Positions 7,001-7,483 of a stretch of 7,483 nucleotides of DNA are shown here, piece after piece. How positions within the stretch are numbered: position 1 is the stretch's first letter; each line of letters starts with the position of its first letter. Both the position numbers and the translations under genes were made by a program. The notes below the pieces were generated by a model. The model did not search any database. It was not told where the DNA came from and saw nothing but the letters and a program-made list of their open reading frames with translations. The DNA lies in NCBI GenBank assembly GCA_031279875.1, contig JAITHS010000059.1, positions 1 through 7,483 on the forward strand, in the 5' to 3' direction. The stretch is from Tannerella sp. (GTDB lineage Bacteria > Bacteroidota > Bacteroidia > Bacteroidales > Tannerellaceae).

Positions 7001-7483
7001 CTGGTCGCAGTGGACGCGGGCAAACTCCGGCACGTCAGCAAAAGGCGCCCGAAATCTGGGGAACGGCATCGAGGTGGTCGGCACGTCGGTTGTGTACACC
7101 AACACCAACCGTCCGTCAAACTATCCTTCCGTTACTAACAGTCCGTTTTCCGGTTCGCTCTATTTGCAGCGACGCGGCGGTAATGCCACCGGCAAAGTGG
7201 AGGTAACGATAGAGTTCAATACGCCCGTGCGTCCCGAATTTACGGTCTGTGACCTCGACGGATGGTCGGGATGTTATGAAAAGGTGAGCGTAATAGGGCA
7301 GTGCGCAGGCAGCAATGTCGTACCGACGCTGTCGTATGTAAGCAGCGCGTCGGCCGCGCATCATCGGATTACAGGTAACTCGACGACGTCGATCAAGGGA
7401 AGTTACTACTCGCCGACAGACAAAAAGGGACAGGTAAACGTAACCTTTCAGGGCGGCGTAACGAAAATCGTCATCACTTATGA
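3891..7483 (+). CDS. Large secreted modular surface protein with tandem LamG-like/DUF8202-like units (3' end outside window)
   Basis: The frame is open from ATG at 3891 to the right edge (1197 complete codons). An in-frame TAA at 3882-3884 excludes an earlier start. The chosen start yields an acidic N-terminal extension, then RPIRTIMLAACLLAIYGTPLSA and cleavage before Q40. The later ATG at 3960 would leave a signal peptide with no positive charge, so it is less likely. Two units follow. Unit 1 starts at EIWLKADE (W55) and has YLAIKYG at 323-329. Unit 2 starts at LKMWLRAD (W532) and has YLAIKYG at 799-805. Each has a LamG-like sandwich ending in a GEIMEVILLS or SEVIMYDDALS strand, then a DUF8202-like part (IIFGIARDNAMGLYQKQS in unit 1). 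A beta-rich, Cys-containing region follows. Known: such modules occur in long secreted Bacteroidota proteins, many exported by the type IX system. Inference: adhesion or surface structure. No catalytic site is recognised, and any C-terminal sorting domain would lie outside the window. Confidence 0.9.
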   Translation, partial: MFSNENETVVSCESKTTRPIRTIMLAACLLAIYGTPLSAQTPGGVSSNVYSTEIWLKADEVQSTLPGNGANITTWNDKSGNNRNFVRRGSEAVPTLKSPGAYNYQPSLYWDGTNGDRLKTLQYDNFQPSTGRSYYLFAVSKPTNLDNRLYSTTIIKFVPSDGWGTDYGNPGTGLFWTGQNSNAAYGNQRRVRVSYGTSSNTNGQHNTGSDDNNGFNTSDMKEGIISWISPNNGSTGSGDIASIHLNGRKSPYWDGSGSANGGADRRGRGSNWQWHTSNSRVQLGQGGINTFFPYFGEIMEVILLSKNGNSTIDGGDLQKIHSYLAIKYGFTLHDNAGDYVNSSGVPVWNRTANNGYNNIIFGIARDNAMGLYQKQSTSMTGSTFSVFVGNSLASINKNNTTGELLNGEYVMFGYGTADPLVSTYVHPTNQSFVNGTLTAPTGINYRSGLKCKAQLTGTGAITVKLTGGITHAYCLVSKNTSFTPSETAIYPVNPNGVVTIELTNDYKYIDFAGYYDGVGNAPGGITSGLKMWLRADGPLSIVGEQLAITNPKVANYPDANNGTLTGVSSWKDMVRNHTYSYAAAGGTSSTSNHYEPVYQQNNPMTNYHPALRFWGSTSASAYLSNGSGVWTSTFPTNRKHSAFFVVNNDFGDNDWFNIMMFARTYPASDLASESYRGPGYAVHKSGNNVVGRFRTNWETGDNNSSGTQHLYDAGSTAILGYHIYSQGTANNSKIDVKWRFNGKEDTKNNVIQNGTSGLNIPSMIGTGYGHDRSVRGVVSEVIMYDDALSSASLRQIESYLAIKYGITLRPDDTATKRFDYLFSNGTSFWNGHSGTGSWVTYYNRIAAVIRDDDAALNNRQSHSTQTGSLLHMGVAGEKLGTNANPGALENDKEAIVWGDNNTTGVYNITTPGGCGDFSTMFKRIWMVNKVTKDDRPVKMLVGAQDYTGHRLGAATGMSELYNLLKSGYDVYMIVADDPAKLVPNGQYTAVVPMSFVDGEQQCTYTFSDNITYITFACKPNNKGCAGVVEFSGVKTFDWSQWTRANSGTSAKGARNLGNGIEVVGTSVVYTNTNRPSNYPSVTNSPFSGSLYLQRRGGNATGKVEVTIEFNTPVRPEFTVCDLDGWSGCYEKVSVIGQCAGSNVVPTLSYVSSASAAHHRITGNSTTSIKGSYYSPTDKKGQVNVTFQGGVTKIVITY
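4041..5465 (+). repeat. LamG-like/DUF8202-like unit 1
   Basis: Residues about 51-525. A concanavalin-like sandwich begins with IWLKADE and a TWNDKSGNNRNF strand and ends with FPYFGEIMEVILLSK. The linker helix DLQKIHSYLAIKYGFTL and a DUF8202-like section (NRTANNGYNNIIFGIARDNA, then FSVFVGNSL and GEYVMFGYG) follow. A final beta-rich portion closes the unit (CKAQLTGTGAITVKLTGG, YIDFAGYYDG). The section lacks the extra Cys residues of unit 2. Confidence 0.75.
5469..6965 (+). repeat. LamG-like/DUF8202-like unit 2, Cys-containing
   Basis: Residues about 527-1025. It repeats the unit 1 layout: ITSGLKMWLRADG, SSWKDMVRNH, VRGVVSEVIMYDDALS, QIESYLAIKYGITL, IAAVIRDDDAALNNRQS and MFKRIWMVNKVTKDD. The spacing to unit 1 is 476-477 residues at both anchor motifs, supporting an internal duplication. 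Sequence identity is low apart from the anchors, so the duplication is old. Cys residues in GGCGDF, EQQCTY, ITFACKP and NKGCAG may form disulfides outside the cytoplasm. Confidence 0.75.
6966..7483 (+). other. Beta-rich region of uncertain family, cut by window edge
   Basis: Residues about 1026-1197. After GVVEFSGVKTFDWSQWTRA comes a stretch of alternating strands: GIEVVGTSVVYTNTNRPSN, SGSLYLQRRGG, KVEVTIEFNTPVRPEFTVC, DLDGWSGCYEKVSVIGQC, GQVNVTFQGGVTKIVITY. The 'F..PV...F.V.DLDG....E.V.V.G' pattern resembles beta-sandwich modules of bacterial surface proteins. I cannot name the family. Three Cys (in TVCDLDG, SGCYEK and GQCAG) lie close together. Confidence 0.55.

Noticed and set aside
4575..7364. 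Minus- and plus-strand frames inside the rightward gene (for example 5742-6200 and 6399-6890)
   Set aside because: They are shadows of the long plus-strand frame, which carries the repeated LamG-like and YLAIKYG motifs; none shows a domain of its own.
1..7483. CRISPR arrays, tRNA or rRNA genes, insertion sequences
   Set aside because: No regularly spaced repeats, cloverleaf or rRNA-like segments, transposase motifs or terminal inverted repeats were seen; almost the whole window is covered by two coding frames.

Overview
The window looks like a piece of a Bacteroidota chromosome, most likely order Bacteroidales. Three things point there: both start codons are preceded by near-consensus Bacteroidota promoters (TAnnTTTG at -7), both leaders are A/T-rich without a Shine-Dalgarno motif, and both proteins belong to classes typical of secreted Bacteroidota proteins. 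The family or genus cannot be settled from this sequence.

Layout. Two very large genes run away from each other from a 118-bp A/T-rich intergenic region (3773-3890), and both leave the window without a stop codon. Leftward (minus strand, 3772 to beyond 1) is a secreted multidomain glycoside hydrolase of family GH31, at least 1257 residues. Its catalytic region most resembles the Nag31-type alpha-N-acetylgalactosaminidases. It is followed by a fibronectin-III-like domain, an F5/8 type C (CBM32-like) domain, a dockerin-like EF-hand segment and a cohesin-like domain. Rightward (plus strand, 3891 to beyond 7483) is a secreted, modular, probably cell-surface protein of at least 1197 residues. It is built from two tandem copies of a LamG-like plus DUF8202-like unit, about 476 residues apart, followed by a Cys-containing beta-rich region.

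How they may work together. The GH31 enzyme would remove alpha-linked GalNAc, for example from mucin-type O-glycans, while its accessory domains bind glycan or protein partners. The rightward protein has an adhesin-like architecture and no recognisable catalytic site. The divergent promoters have -33 regions only a few bases apart, so coordinated control is possible, but this is inference. No RNA genes, mobile elements, CRISPR arrays or terminators were seen; outside the intergenic region the window is entirely coding.

The most interesting points are the dockerin-like segment with three EF-hand-like loops directly followed by a cohesin-like domain in one glycosidase, the compact divergent promoter pair, and the unusual acidic N-terminus of the rightward protein, where another frame offers a more conventional signal-peptide start.
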